A DNA stretch of 64,000 bases from Deltaproteobacteria bacterium (GCA_016713665.1 JADJOR010000005.1:248001-312000), one strand, 5' to 3'. Numbered from the stretch's first letter, positions 22,334-32,153 are shown. The notes: generated from the letters alone by a model not told the origin. Program-made: numbers and translations.

Positions 22334-24043
22334 ATGACAGACCCGAACTCCGAACTCGCCGAGCTTTTTGCCGAAGTCGCCCCCGACATCCAACGCGCGA
22401 TCCGCGACCTGGGCTGGCGCACGCCGACCCCCGTCCAGTCGGCCGCGATCCCCCGCATGCGGGCCGGCGGCGACCTGATCGTCCGCGCCCAGACCGGCAG
22501 CGGCAAGACCGGTGCCTTCGGCATCCCGCTGGTCGAGGCGATCGACACGACGCTGGCGAAGACCCAGGCGATCGTGCTGCTCCCGACCCGCGAGCTCGCG
22601 AACCAGGTCGCCAAGGACCTCGACGCCCTCGGCCAGTACCGCGGCGTTCGGACGCTGCCCATCTACGGCGGCGTCGCCTACGGACCCCAGCTCGAGGGCC
22701 TCGACAAGGGCGCCCACATCGTCGTCGGGACCCCGGGCCGCATCCTCGACCATCTCAAGAGCGGCCGCATGGATCTCGGCTCGACGAAGGTCCTCGTCCT
22801 CGACGAGGCCGACGAGATGCTCGGCCTCGGCTTCTGGCCCGACATGAAGGAGATCGCGAGCTACCTGCCGAAGAAGCGCCAGTCGCATCTCTTCTCGGCG
22901 ACGATGCCCGAGCGCGTGCGCTCGCTCTCGCGCTTCTTCCTGACCAACGCCGAAGACGTCACGATCGACACCGACGGCGCGAACCCGCAGAAGATCGAGC
23001 ACTTCTACTACGTCTGTACCGCCTCCGAGAAGGAATCCGTGCTCGCGCGCATCCTCGCCTACGAGGAGCCCGACAGCGCGATCATCTTCTGCAACACGAA
23101 GGCCGACGTCCGCTTCATCACGGCCTATCTCGCCAAGCGCGACTTCAACGTCGACCAGATCTCCGGCGATCTGCCTCAATCCGCCCGGGAGAAGGCGATC
23201 GCGAAGATCAAGGCCGGCAATCTCCGCTTCCTGGTCGCGACCGACGTCGCCGCCCGCGGCATCGACATCAGCGACCTCGCCTACGTCATCAACTACACGA
23301 CCTCCGACTCGCCCGAGGTCTACGTCCATCGCACGGGTCGCACCGGCCGAGCCGGCAAGTCCGGCATCGCGATCTCGCTGGTATCGGGCCTCGACATCGG
23401 CAACTTCAAGTTCATGCAGACGGTCTCCGGGATCGCCGTGAAGGAGAAGAAGGTCCCGACCGAGCGCGACATCGCCGCCCGCGCCGCCGAGCGCGCGAAG
23501 CAGAAGTCCGAGGCCGAGCTCGACGTCCTGATCGAGCGGGCGAAGGAGCGGCTCGCCACGATTCCCCACGCCGAGGTGCTCGAGCGCGCGGAGCGGATCC
23601 TGCCCTTCGTGAAGCGGCTCGCGGCGAGCGACGACGGGCTCGAGGAGCTCGCGAAGGTGTGTGCCGCGTTCCTGCTCGATCCGCCCGGCGGACGCGCGGG
23701 GGCGGGCGCAGGGCGGCAGAGCGCGGCGACGAGCGAGCCCGAGCGCGACGACGCAGAGGCGAACGAAGGCGGCACCGAGGCGAGTCGCGCGGCGGGCGCG
23801 GCGGTGAGCTCCTACGAAGGCGACTCCGCCCACGATGCCGACCGCGCGAATCAGGCTCCCGGCGCCGGAGGCGACGGAGAGCGACGGCGACGCCGAAGCG
23901 GCGGCGGGCGAAGTGGCGGAGGCGGCGGCTCGGGCAGACGCGAAGGCGGGCGTTCGGGCGGCAGCGGTGGCGGCCGCTCCGGCGGTGGCGGTGGTGGTGG
24001 CAGCGGCGGCTCCGGCGGCGGCGCGCGGCGCAGGCCGCGCTGA
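22334..24043 (+). CDS. DEAD-box ATP-dependent RNA helicase with Gly/Arg-rich tail
   Basis: This 569-residue helicase has the Q-motif region, motif I AQTGSGKT, motif II DEAD (VLDEADEML), motif III FSATMP, and motifs V/VI ARGIDI and HRTGRTGRAG. It should remodel structured RNA in ribosome assembly or mRNA turnover. After residue about 450 come an alpha-helical extension and an acidic Ala/Glu linker. The last 50 residues are Gly/Ser/Arg-rich, resembling an RNA-binding RGG tail. The start ATG 22334 leads into MTDPNSELAELF; the upstream in-frame extension overlaps gatC and is rejected. It resembles DeaD/RhlE-type enzymes, but no finer assignment is made. Confidence 0.92.
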   Translation: MTDPNSELAELFAEVAPDIQRAIRDLGWRTPTPVQSAAIPRMRAGGDLIVRAQTGSGKTGAFGIPLVEAIDTTLAKTQAIVLLPTRELANQVAKDLDALGQYRGVRTLPIYGGVAYGPQLEGLDKGAHIVVGTPGRILDHLKSGRMDLGSTKVLVLDEADEMLGLGFWPDMKEIASYLPKKRQSHLFSATMPERVRSLSRFFLTNAEDVTIDTDGANPQKIEHFYYVCTASEKESVLARILAYEEPDSAIIFCNTKADVRFITAYLAKRDFNVDQISGDLPQSAREKAIAKIKAGNLRFLVATDVAARGIDISDLAYVINYTTSDSPEVYVHRTGRTGRAGKSGIAISLVSGLDIGNFKFMQTVSGIAVKEKKVPTERDIAARAAERAKQKSEAELDVLIERAKERLATIPHAEVLERAERILPFVKRLAASDDGLEELAKVCAAFLLDPPGGRAGAGAGRQSAATSEPERDDAEANEGGTEASRAAGAAVSSYEGDSAHDADRANQAPGAGGDGERRRRRSGGGRSGGGGGSGRREGGRSGGSGGGRSGGGGGGGSGGSGGGARRRPR

Positions 24044-24099
24044 AGCGACCCGCGGACGCGGTGGTCCTCGACCCCGCGACCCCCCGGCGAGGCTGACCG

Positions 24100-25422
24100 A
24101 TGTATCGCCTCTACTCCTGGGAACACAGCTATTTCTCCGGCAAGGTCCGCGGCTACCTCCGCTTCAAGCAGCGGATGGGCGCCCTCGGGCCCGGCTTCGA
24201 GGACGTGCTCGCGACGCCCGAGCTGCTCGCGGGGCTGCTCGCGCGGAAGTCGGGCAGCGGGGCGGTGCCCCAGCTCGAGGCGCCCGACGGGACCTGGGTC
24301 CAGGACTCGAGCGAGATCCTCGACTACTGCGAAGCGGCCCATCCCGAATGGCCGATCCTCCCGGATGCGACGAGCCGACCGCGGCAACGGCTCGCGGCGC
24401 TGCTCGTCGAGCTGCTCGCCGACGAATGGCTGCTCGTCCCGGCCTTCTGGCAGCGCTGGTTCTTCAGCGAGAACGACCGCGAGCCGAGCCACCGCGCCTT
24501 CAACGAGCAGCAATGGGGCGCGATGCTCGCCGCCGGGCAGGATGGCCCGGGCCGCCGCGCCGCGGGCGCCGGCTTCTTCGAGGCCGCCTTCGGCATCTCG
24601 GATACGCGCGTCCATCCGAAGGGCGTCTACGCGGGCCTCGTCCATCTCGGCTGCGACGCCCGGACCGAGCGCGCCTGGCAGGCGAGCCAGCACCGCGTGC
24701 TCGAGCGGCTCGAGGCCCACTTCGCCCGCCACGACTTCGTCCTCGGCGGCCGGCCGAGCCTCGCAGACTTCGGCTTGCTAGGCCCGCTCTACGCCCATCT
24801 CTACCGCGATCCCGTGGCCGGCTTCGCGCTGCGGACGTTCTTTCCGCTGGTGACGGAATGGGTCGAGCGGACGAACGGCGAGGGGGCGCTCAACGCGCGG
24901 GCGTTCGGCCAGAAGCTCTATTCGATCAGCCCGGATGGCGCGCTCATCGGCCGCCCGGCCTCGAGCGACGGAGCCGAGTGGCTCCCGGAAGATGCGATCG
25001 CCCCGACCCTCGAGCCCGTCGTCGCGGTCTTCTTCGACGAGATGTGGCCCGTGCTGCGCGCGGCGCGCGATGCCCTGCGCGCCTACCTCGCGAGCCCGGC
25101 GCATCCGCGCGGCGGCGAGCTCCCCGGCAAATCCTTCTTCGCGACACCGGGCTTCGAGGCGCTGCAGACCGGGGGCGGAGCGCTCACGCATGCCTTCGAG
25201 ATCGGGGGCGTCGCCTCGCGGCGGATGGTCGTGCCGTATCAATTCTGGATGCTTCGCCGCATCGAACGCGCGCTGCGGCCGGCTCTCGCGAGCGCCCCGG
25301 CGCGCGCGGCGCTCGAGCGCTGGCTCGGCGGATTCCGGCACGGAAGCGAGCTCCTCGAGCTCGCGGACTTCCTGTCGGGGTGTTCGGTTCGGAAGGTCGG
25401 CGCGCGGCTTCATTCGAAGTGA
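24100..25422 (+). CDS. Glutathione S-transferase-family protein, enlarged form
   Basis: The first 80 residues form a thioredoxin-like GST domain (YSWEHSYFSGKVRGYLRFK, then AVPQLEAPDG and QDSSEILDY, the glutathione-site pattern). A helical GST C-terminal domain follows, with FVLGGRPSLADFGLLGPLY, the N-capping-box region. At 440 residues it is about twice the usual GST length; the last ~180 residues are an extension I do not recognise. It probably binds glutathione or a similar thiol in the cytoplasm; the substrate is unknown. The stop is four bases from the stop of the convergent C45-like gene. Confidence 0.8.
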   Translation: MYRLYSWEHSYFSGKVRGYLRFKQRMGALGPGFEDVLATPELLAGLLARKSGSGAVPQLEAPDGTWVQDSSEILDYCEAAHPEWPILPDATSRPRQRLAALLVELLADEWLLVPAFWQRWFFSENDREPSHRAFNEQQWGAMLAAGQDGPGRRAAGAGFFEAAFGISDTRVHPKGVYAGLVHLGCDARTERAWQASQHRVLERLEAHFARHDFVLGGRPSLADFGLLGPLYAHLYRDPVAGFALRTFFPLVTEWVERTNGEGALNARAFGQKLYSISPDGALIGRPASSDGAEWLPEDAIAPTLEPVVAVFFDEMWPVLRAARDALRAYLASPAHPRGGELPGKSFFATPGFEALQTGGGALTHAFEIGGVASRRMVVPYQFWMLRRIERALRPALASAPARAALERWLGGFRHGSELLELADFLSGCSVRKVGARLHSK

Positions 25423-25426
25423 GCTT

Positions 25427-26263
25427 CTATTCGGATCGAGCTTCGTCGTGAGGCGGCAGCACGTCCTCGAACGACACGACGCCCGCCGCAAGCGCCAGCC
25501 CCTCGCAGCGCAGACGCCGCGCGCGCGGCTCGAGCTGCACGCGACAGCTCGACCCCGATCGTGCGGGATCGGCGAACGCGCCATCGAGAACGGGCTCATC
25601 GTCCCCATTCACGGCCTCGATCCGTTCGACCCGTCGCTCGCGTCCCGCGACGACGACCCGCGCCCCCGCGCCGGAAGCATCGAGGAAGCGCAGCACGAGC
25701 TCCCCCTCGACCGGCCGCTTGCCACACCAGTCGAGCGCGCCCACCACGTTCTCGAAGCGCGCGAGACAGTCCTGGACCAGCAGGAGCGGCGGGGCATCGG
25801 CATAGCGCGGATCGCGCCCGCTCTCTTCTCCGCGCGCAGGCCACTCCGCGACCACCGCGAGCCCCGCCGCGTTCACCCCCGCGAGCGCCGGCACGAGCCA
25901 TGGACAAGCGAGCTCGAGCGAACGGAACCCGACGACCGGCCGGCTCTCGCGCACGAAAAACGCCGAGGCCGACGCGCCGCGTGTCCGAAGCTGGAGCGCC
26001 ACCACGCTGTCGAGCGGCAGCTCCGCCGCCTGGGCGAGCCCTTCGAGACGCTCCGCCTGGTGGGCAAAATGGCGGAACAGCTCGCGTCCGCCGCCACCGC
26101 CGCGCAGGGGACCCGCGACCAGCGGCCGCAGGCTCGGCCAGCGCGAGCGCCGGGTCGCGAGCCCCGCGCGCGCGACCTCGGCGCGGATCGCCTCGGCGAG
26201 CGCTCGCCCCTGGGCAAAGCCCATGTCCCGCGGATGACCCGCGCACTCGATCGTTCGCGACAT
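25427..26263 (-). CDS. C45 (acyl-CoA:6-aminopenicillanate acyltransferase)-like protein without an evident catalytic Cys
   Basis: This protein of about 278 residues opens with CAGHPRDMGFAQGRALAEAI, matching the N-terminal pattern of C45/AAT-type Ntn hydrolases. It also has a LAGVNAAGLAVVAE segment like the family's internal motif. The autocatalytic Cys-Thr/Ser expected roughly a third of the way in is not visible; that zone reads RTRGASASAFF. It may be an inactive relative, or the family call may be too generous. ATG 26263 is used; an in-frame ATG at 26296 lies only 11 bases after the larE stop. It follows larE on the same strand, so the two may share a transcript. Confidence 0.55.
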   Translation of the reverse strand: MSRTIECAGHPRDMGFAQGRALAEAIRAEVARAGLATRRSRWPSLRPLVAGPLRGGGGGRELFRHFAHQAERLEGLAQAAELPLDSVVALQLRTRGASASAFFVRESRPVVGFRSLELACPWLVPALAGVNAAGLAVVAEWPARGEESGRDPRYADAPPLLLVQDCLARFENVVGALDWCGKRPVEGELVLRFLDASGAGARVVVAGRERRVERIEAVNGDDEPVLDGAFADPARSGSSCRVQLEPRARRLRCEGLALAAGVVSFEDVLPPHDEARSE

Positions 26264-26307
26264 GTCCCTGGTTTCTGCGCCCCGCACGGCGCGCATCGGC
26301 GGATGGC

Positions 26308-27207
26308 TCAGCGGATCGGCTCGCGCTGGATCTGCAGGACCTCGTTCAGCGATCCCATCCGGTAGCCCTCGAGATCGAGGGAGACATAACGAAAGCCGAG
26401 CGGCTTCAATGCGTCGACCATCCGCTTCGCCATCGCCGGATCGAGGGCGCGCGGAAGCTCGCCGGGATCGATCTCGATGCGGGCGAGCTCGCCGTGGTGG
26501 CGCAGGCGGACCTGGCGGAAGCCGAGCCCCCGCAGCCGCTCCTCGCCGGCTTCGACCTGATGCAGGCGCTCGACGGTCACCTCCGTGCCGTAGGGCAGCC
26601 GCGAAGAGAGACAGGCCGAGGCCGGCAGATCCGCTGTCGGAAGGCCCGCCGCGCGGGAGAGCGCGCGGATCTCCTGCTTCGAGAGCCCGACCTCGAGGAA
26701 GGGGGCGAGGACGTCGTGCTCACGGGCGGCGCGGTGGCCCGGGCGGAAGTCGCTCGTGTCGTCGGTATTGATGCCGTAGGCGATGTGGTCGAAGCGCAGC
26801 TCGCGGGCGAGGTCGTCGAGGGTCTCGAAGAGCTCGCTCTTGCAGTGGTAGCAGCGGTCCGAGGCGTTGGCGCGGTAGGCGGGGCGCTCCATCTCGTGGG
26901 TCTCGACGAAGCGGTGGGCCAGGCCGAAATCGGCGACGAGCTTCTCGGCCATCGCCCGATGGCTCTCCGGATAGGAAGGCGAGACGGCCGTCACACACAG
27001 GCTGTCTTCCCCGAGCGCCCGCTTCGCCGCCCAGGCCAGATAGCTCGAGTCGACGCCCCCCGAGAACGCGACCAGCAGGCGCCCGGCGGAGGCGAGCCGC
27101 GCGAGGAGGGCGTCCTGCTTGACCGAGGCATCGGCCGGGAAATTGGCCGAGGCATCGCCCGGGACGGCGAATGAAGCGACGGCGTTGCGGTCGGGGGTCA
27201 AGCTCAC
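26308..27207 (-). CDS. larE: ATP-dependent sacrificial sulfur transferase
   Basis: This 299-residue PP-loop protein has SGGVDSS at 49-55. LarE activates the nickel-pincer nucleotide precursor with ATP and donates sulfur from its own cysteine. The sacrificial-Cys region PASACLSSR is intact (Cys199). A CYHC pair at 119-122 makes this the multi-cysteine variety, which may use an Fe-S cluster instead of destroying itself; that is inference. The start is GTG, divergent from ddl across 133 bases. The partners LarB and LarC and the lactate racemase LarA are not in the window. Confidence 0.88.
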   Translation of the reverse strand: MSLTPDRNAVASFAVPGDASANFPADASVKQDALLARLASAGRLLVAFSGGVDSSYLAWAAKRALGEDSLCVTAVSPSYPESHRAMAEKLVADFGLAHRFVETHEMERPAYRANASDRCYHCKSELFETLDDLARELRFDHIAYGINTDDTSDFRPGHRAAREHDVLAPFLEVGLSKQEIRALSRAAGLPTADLPASACLSSRLPYGTEVTVERLHQVEAGEERLRGLGFRQVRLRHHGELARIEIDPGELPRALDPAMAKRMVDALKPLGFRYVSLDLEGYRMGSLNEVLQIQREPIR

Positions 27208-27340
27208 GCGTCGAGGTTACGAATGGGGAGGGACAGGGTCAAGCGAGCCCGGGGACACGGGCGTATCATCGGCCGCGCGCGCTCGAGCCGGCCGATGGAT
27301 CTCGAGCTGGAAGCGTGCTGGATTGGAGTCGGGGGGGAGC

Positions 27341-28486
27341 ATGGGAAAGCTGCGTGTGGGACTCTTGTTCGGGGGCCGCTCGGTCGAGCACGACGTGTCG
27401 ATCGTCTCCGCGACCTCCATCCTCAACGCCCTCGACCGCTCCCGCTACGACGTTTCGCTGATCGGCGTCGATCCCGACGGCCGCTGGCATCTCGCGGCCG
27501 ATGCGCGCGAGCTCGCGGCGGTGCTGCGGGAGCCGGGCGTCTTCCTGCCGGCGGTCCCGGGCGAGACGATGCTCCGCCCGAGCGACGCGGCCTCCGCGAA
27601 GAATGCCCTCGGCGCCGCGGCGTGCCTCGACGTCGTCTTCCCGATCATCCACGGACGCGGCGGCGAGGACGGCTCGCTCCAGGGCCTGTTCGAGCTGGCC
27701 GACGTGCCCTACGTCGGATCGGGCGTGCTCTCCTCGGCGCTGCAGATGGACAAGGACTTCGCGAAGCGGCTGCTCGCGGGCGCGGGGCTGCCGGTGACGC
27801 CGTGGGTGACCTTCAGCGGGTCGACTCTCGCCCGCATCGGACCGCGCGGCGCGGCGGAGCGCGCCGAGGCCGAGCTCGGCCTGCCCGCCTTCGCCAAGCC
27901 CGCGAACTCCGGCTCGTCGATCGGCATCTCCCGGGCCGAGACGCTCGCCGATCTCGTGGCCGCGATCTCGATGGCCCAGCGCTACGACCGCAAGGTTCTC
28001 GTCGAGACCGCGATCGACGCGCGGGAGATCGAGGTCGCCGTCCTCGGCAACGACGAGCCCGAGGCGTCGGTCTGCGGCGAGATCCGGTCCCACCGCAAGT
28101 TCTACGACTACGAAGCCAAATACCACGACGACTCGACCGAGCTCTTCATCCCCGCCGACCTCGAGCCCGCGGAGAGCGAGCAGCTGCGCGCGATGGCGAT
28201 CGCGGCCTTCCGCGCGCTGGACGGCGAGGGCATGGCTCGGGTCGACTTCCTCTTCGATCGCAAGACGCGGCGCGCCTGGGTCAACGAGCTGAACAGCCTG
28301 CCCGGCTTCACGAGCGTCTCGATGTATCCCAAGCTCTGGGAGGCATCGGGCCTGCCCTATGCGAAGCTCCTCGATCGCCTGATCGAGCTCGCCCTCGAGC
28401 GCCACGACCGGCGCTCGAAGCTCGAGACCCACGCGCCGCCGCCGCTCTCGGGCGGCTCGGCGGTGGGGAAGCCGAACAAGGCCTGA
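27341..28486 (+). CDS. ddl: D-alanine-D-alanine ligase
   Basis: This 381-residue ATP-grasp enzyme makes the D-Ala-D-Ala dipeptide for peptidoglycan. The family motifs are complete: LLFGGRSVEHDVSIVS at the start, HGRGGEDG, the PANSGSSIGIS ATP-grasp segment, and RVDFLF plus NELNSLPGFT for Mg and product binding. A run of G's followed by AG gives a strong ribosome site before ATG 27341. The frame extends 74 codons further upstream but lacks a plausible start and family similarity. It stands apart from any mur cluster, followed 53 bases later by the VOC-aldolase gene. Confidence 0.95.
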   Translation: MGKLRVGLLFGGRSVEHDVSIVSATSILNALDRSRYDVSLIGVDPDGRWHLAADARELAAVLREPGVFLPAVPGETMLRPSDAASAKNALGAAACLDVVFPIIHGRGGEDGSLQGLFELADVPYVGSGVLSSALQMDKDFAKRLLAGAGLPVTPWVTFSGSTLARIGPRGAAERAEAELGLPAFAKPANSGSSIGISRAETLADLVAAISMAQRYDRKVLVETAIDAREIEVAVLGNDEPEASVCGEIRSHRKFYDYEAKYHDDSTELFIPADLEPAESEQLRAMAIAAFRALDGEGMARVDFLFDRKTRRAWVNELNSLPGFTSVSMYPKLWEASGLPYAKLLDRLIELALERHDRRSKLETHAPPPLSGGSAVGKPNKA

Positions 28487-28539
28487 GCGCGCCGAGCGAG
28501 CCCGAGGGATCGTGGCCGGCGCACGACCCGGAGGTCCGC

Positions 28540-29663
28540 TTGGATCGAAAGCCGCACGACGAATCGCAGCCGATCGCAGCGCTCGCCCTCGACCACGTCG
28601 TCGTCCGCGTCCGCGATCTCGACCGTGCCCTCGCCTTCTACCGCGACGGGCTGGGCTTCGTGATCGAGCGGCGGCTCGACGCGCTCGGCCTCGTGCAGCT
28701 GCGCGCCGGTGCCTCGCTGATCGATCTCGTCCCCGTCGACTCGCCCCTCGGTCGGGCGGGCGGCGGACCGCCCGACCCGAACGCCCGCAACGTCGATCAT
28801 TTCGCGCTCGCCCTCGCGGACTTCGACGAGCCGCGCCTGCGCGCCCGCTTCGCCCGCCACGACATGCCGGCGAGCGAGACCGCCGAGCGCTACGGCGCCG
28901 GCGGCTTCGGCCCCTCGATCTACCTGACGGATCCCGACGGCAATACCGTCGAGCTGAAGGGCCCCGCGACGCGCGGGCTCGACTCGCAACCCATCGATCC
29001 CACCGATCCGATCACCGCCCGCCGCGCCACCCGCCGCGCGCTCCTCGAAGCCGCCCGGGAGATGGACCGCGCCGGCCTGACCGAGGGCACCGCCGGTAAT
29101 CTCTCCGCCCGGAGCGCGGCGGGCGAGATCGTCCTGACCCCGACCGCGATGCGTTATGCGGAGATGAGCGAGGACGATCTCGTCGTCACCGACCTGGCAG
29201 GCCGCATCCTCGAAGGCACCCGCCCGCCCACGACCGAGCTCGCCCTCCACCTCGCCTGCCTGCGGCGCCACCCCGAGATCGGCGCCGTCGCCCACACCCA
29301 TCCGATCCACGCCACGATGTTCGCCGTCTGTGGACGGCCGATCCCCTGCGCGATCGAGGAGCTCGAGCTCTACACGGGCGGCGACGTCCCGATCGCCGCC
29401 TATCATCGAACGGGCACGGCCGTGCTCGGAGAGGCCGTCGCCCCCTGCTCCACGACCGCGCCGCCGCGCTGCTCGCGAACCACGGCCTCGTCGTCGTCGC
29501 CGAGTCGCCCGCCGAAGCGATCGGGCTCACGAAGCTCGTCGAGCGCGCCGCGCGGATCATGGCCGGCGCCGAGCGCCTCGGGACACCGACCCCGCTGCCC
29601 GAAGCGATCCGCGCCGAGTTCCGCGCGGCCTATCTCGCGCGGCGGCGGCGCGGGCGGAGCTGA
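28540..29663 (+). pseudogene. VOC (glyoxalase-fold) domain fused to class II aldolase/adducin domain, broken by one frameshift as assembled
   Basis: A TTG at 28540 sits five bases after GGAGG and opens one frame holding two domains. The first ~140 residues are a VOC domain (ALDHVVVRVRDLDRALAFYRD, and DPDGNTVELKG at the end). The next ~210 are a class II aldolase/adducin domain (GLTEGTAGNLSAR, and AHTHPIH with the zinc His pair). No start codon separates them, so this is a true fusion. At the CCCCC run 29441-29445 the frame is lost; adding one C restores ALLANHGLVVVAE, with the third zinc His, to a TGA at 29661-29663. The class II aldolase family cleaves or isomerises sugar phosphates or related hydroxy acids; the substrate here is unknown. 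It ends 16 bases from a convergent gene. Confidence 0.75.
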
Positions 29664-29679
29664 GCGCGCCCGATCCTGC

Positions 29680-30693
29680 CTAACGCGAGAGCTCCGCCGC
29701 GAGCGCCGACTCGAGGGTCGGATGGCGGAACACGAAGCCCGTCTCGAGCAGCCGCTTCGGGACGACGCGCCGACTCCCGAGCAGCTCCCCGGCGAGCGGC
29801 CCGAGCAGCGCACGCAGGGCGAAGCCCGGCACGGGGATCCGGGCCGGTCGTCCGAGCCCCCGCGCGAGCGCCGTCGTCAGGTCGAGATTGCGGACGCTCT
29901 CCGGCGCGACGGCATTGATCGCGCCCGAGAGATCCTCGCGCTCGAGGGCCGCGAGGAGGACCTCGACGAGATCGTCGATGTGGATCCACGGAAAGCCCTG
30001 GCGCCCGCTGCCGAGCCGCCCGCCGACCCCCAGCGAGAACGGAATCCGCATGAGCGCGAGCGCCCCGCCCTCCCGCGCCAGCACGACGCCGATCCGCACG
30101 CGCACGACGCGCAGCCCGAGCGCCTCCGCGGCGGTCGCGGCCTCCTCCCAATCGCGGCAGAGCTCCGCGAGAAAGCCCGAGCCCGGGGCCGCCGTCTCGG
30201 CAAGGATCTCTTCCCCGCGATCGCCGTAGAACCCGACCGCCGAAGCGCAGACGAGGACCCGGGGCCGCGCGCCCGGCGCGAGGGCGGCGATGCGCTCGAC
30301 GATCCGCCGCGTCGAAGCGACCCGGCTCTCGCGCAGGCGCGCGCGCCGCGCGGCCGTCGGGAGGCCACCGAAGATCGGCTCGCCCGCCAGATGGACGACC
30401 GCGTCGAGCTCCGTGATCGCCGCCGCCCCGGGATCGACGCCATCCCAGCTGCGGCGCTCGATCACGCCAGCGCGACCCGCGCCGTCTCCGGCGACTTCGC
30501 GGCTTCGGCCGCCCTCGAGGACGCCGCCGGCCGCGGCGTCGGCGCCGCCCTCCGGACCGACGTTGCCCACCCCGGAACCGCCCCCCGAGCGCGAGAGGAC
30601 CCGAACCGTCGCGAAACGCTCGGCGAGCCGGGGCACGAGCCGACGTCCGACCAGCCCCGTCGCCCCGCTCACGAGCACACAACCCTTCGCCAC
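29680..30693 (-). CDS. TIGR01777-family NAD-dependent epimerase (SDR39U1/YfcH type)
   Basis: This 337-residue extended SDR has the Rossmann motif GATGLVGRRL near 10-19, then VVHLAGEPI, the catalytic-region SAVGFYGDRG, and FPWIHIDDLV typical of the TIGR01777 group. An Ala/Gly-rich insertion of about 40 residues after the first strand is unusual. The start is GTG. The family role is unclear; related proteins are cytosolic, cofactor-binding and of unknown substrate. It diverges from the SDR gene at 30950 with 256 bases between. Confidence 0.85.
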   Translation of the reverse strand: MAKGCVLVSGATGLVGRRLVPRLAERFATVRVLSRSGGGSGVGNVGPEGGADAAAGGVLEGGRSREVAGDGAGRAGVIERRSWDGVDPGAAAITELDAVVHLAGEPIFGGLPTAARRARLRESRVASTRRIVERIAALAPGARPRVLVCASAVGFYGDRGEEILAETAAPGSGFLAELCRDWEEAATAAEALGLRVVRVRIGVVLAREGGALALMRIPFSLGVGGRLGSGRQGFPWIHIDDLVEVLLAALEREDLSGAINAVAPESVRNLDLTTALARGLGRPARIPVPGFALRALLGPLAGELLGSRRVVPKRLLETGFVFRHPTLESALAAELSR

Positions 30694-30949
30694 CGGCGAC
30701 CCCTTTTCCGACAGCCTAAGAATCGCGGCGGGAGCTGTCGACCAGCGGACCCGTTGCCCCGCCGCGAGCGGACCCTCCCCGACGGAGGTTGACAGCGACC
30801 GCCCCGCGCGATTTCGTCGGGATCCGCGCGCCCGATCCGGCGCCGCGTCCAGATCGAACCGATCGATCGCTCATCCCGGGTCGCCCCGACGGCGGCCGCG
30901 CCCACGGAACCCACAGAAAACTCGAACGAAGAGAAAGAGGAGATTTCCC

Positions 30950-31732
30950 ATGCTCGTCAAGGACAAGACCGTCGTCGTCGTCGGTGTCGGACCCGGTCTC
31001 GGCAGCGAGGTCGCCGCCGCCGCATTGCGCGACGGAGCCAACGTCGTCGTCGCCGCCCGCCGCAAGGACGAGCTCGCGGAGGCCGCGAAGAGCCTCGACC
31101 CGTCCGGCAAGCGGATCCTCGCGGTGCCGACGGACGTGACCGACGACGCGCAGTGCAACGCGCTGATGGAGGCGGCGGTCAAGAAGTTCGGCCGCCTCGA
31201 CGCGGTCGTGCTGGTCGCAGCCATGGACCGCGCCTTCGGCGGCCTCGAGAACACGAACCCGGCGGACTGGGCGACCTGCGTCTCGGTCAACGTGATGGGT
31301 GCGGCCTTCATCTGCCGCGCCGCTTCGAAGCAGATGAAGAAGACGGGCGGCGGCTCGCTCGTGCTGATCGGCTCCCAGTCGATGTGGTACCCGCCGATGG
31401 CCCCGCAGATCGCCTACGCCGCGTCGAAGGGTGGGCTGCTCTCGGCCATGTACCACATGGTCCACGAGCTCGGACCGCAGAAGATCCGCGTCAACATGGT
31501 CATCCCGACCTGGATGTGGGGGCCGCCGGTCGAGGGATTCGTCAAGGGCGAGGCGAAGCGCCAGGGCGTCTCGGAGGACGTGATCATCCAGTCGATCACG
31601 AAGAACATGCCGCTCGGCGAGATCCCGAAGGACGACGACGTCGCCAACGCCTGCATGTTCTTCTGCTCGGATTATTCGCGCATGGTCACGGGCGAGACGC
31701 TGCTCGTGAACGCCGGCGAGATCCTGAAATAG
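30950..31732 (+). CDS. Short-chain dehydrogenase/reductase
   Basis: This 260-residue classical SDR has the cofactor motif VGVGPGLGSEVA near 11-22 (one Gly-x-x-x-Gly-x-Gly variant), a Ser in LIGSQSM and the YxxxK pair in YAASKGG. AGAGGAG lies just upstream of the ATG. It should oxidise or reduce a hydroxyl/keto group on an unidentified substrate using NAD(P). It is likely monocistronic: 421 bases of non-coding DNA follow. Confidence 0.88.
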   Translation: MLVKDKTVVVVGVGPGLGSEVAAAALRDGANVVVAARRKDELAEAAKSLDPSGKRILAVPTDVTDDAQCNALMEAAVKKFGRLDAVVLVAAMDRAFGGLENTNPADWATCVSVNVMGAAFICRAASKQMKKTGGGSLVLIGSQSMWYPPMAPQIAYAASKGGLLSAMYHMVHELGPQKIRVNMVIPTWMWGPPVEGFVKGEAKRQGVSEDVIIQSITKNMPLGEIPKDDDVANACMFFCSDYSRMVTGETLLVNAGEILK

Positions 31733-32153
31733 CACTGGTGGCCGTCGCTGCAGACGGACGCGCTCTCCGAGCCCCGGTCGTGCGCAGGCCCTGCGGTCTG
31801 GCGCCGACCGGGGCGGCTCGGCGGGGGTTGGAGGCGGAGCGCGCCGCTGATCGACGGTGCGGTGGCTGGGAGGGGGGCGGGGCTCGAGCGACTGGATTGA
31901 GGCGATATCGGGGACCGATTCCAACCTCCGGCAGGTCGTTCGTCCAATCGTCGTCCTCGGTACGCGAAGAATGCCGCCTGCGCTTCTTGGAAACGCCGTG
32001 GACCGCGTGGCGTTCTCGACGTACGCTCACGATTCAATGAAGTGTCGCGTCCATCATCGACTTCATTCCGCTTGCGTTCGTGCGCTCGTCTCCTGGGGAA
32101 AGGCGTCCGGAGTCGGAGCTCGATTCGATCGGCGACGTCGAGCGCGTCTCTTC
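31733..32153. other. Intergenic stretch ahead of the VCBS gene
   Basis: No gene, RNA or clear terminator is recognised between the SDR stop and the proposed GTG start of the VCBS protein. An open frame crosses it, but its residues show no family pattern. Base composition becomes noticeably less G/C-rich from here through the VCBS gene. Confidence 0.5.

Noticed and set aside
29441..29445. Programmed frameshifting at the C-run
   Set aside because: No slippery heptamer, pseudoknot or upstream ribosome site is seen, and similar breaks occur in unrelated genes; a sequencing cause is simpler.
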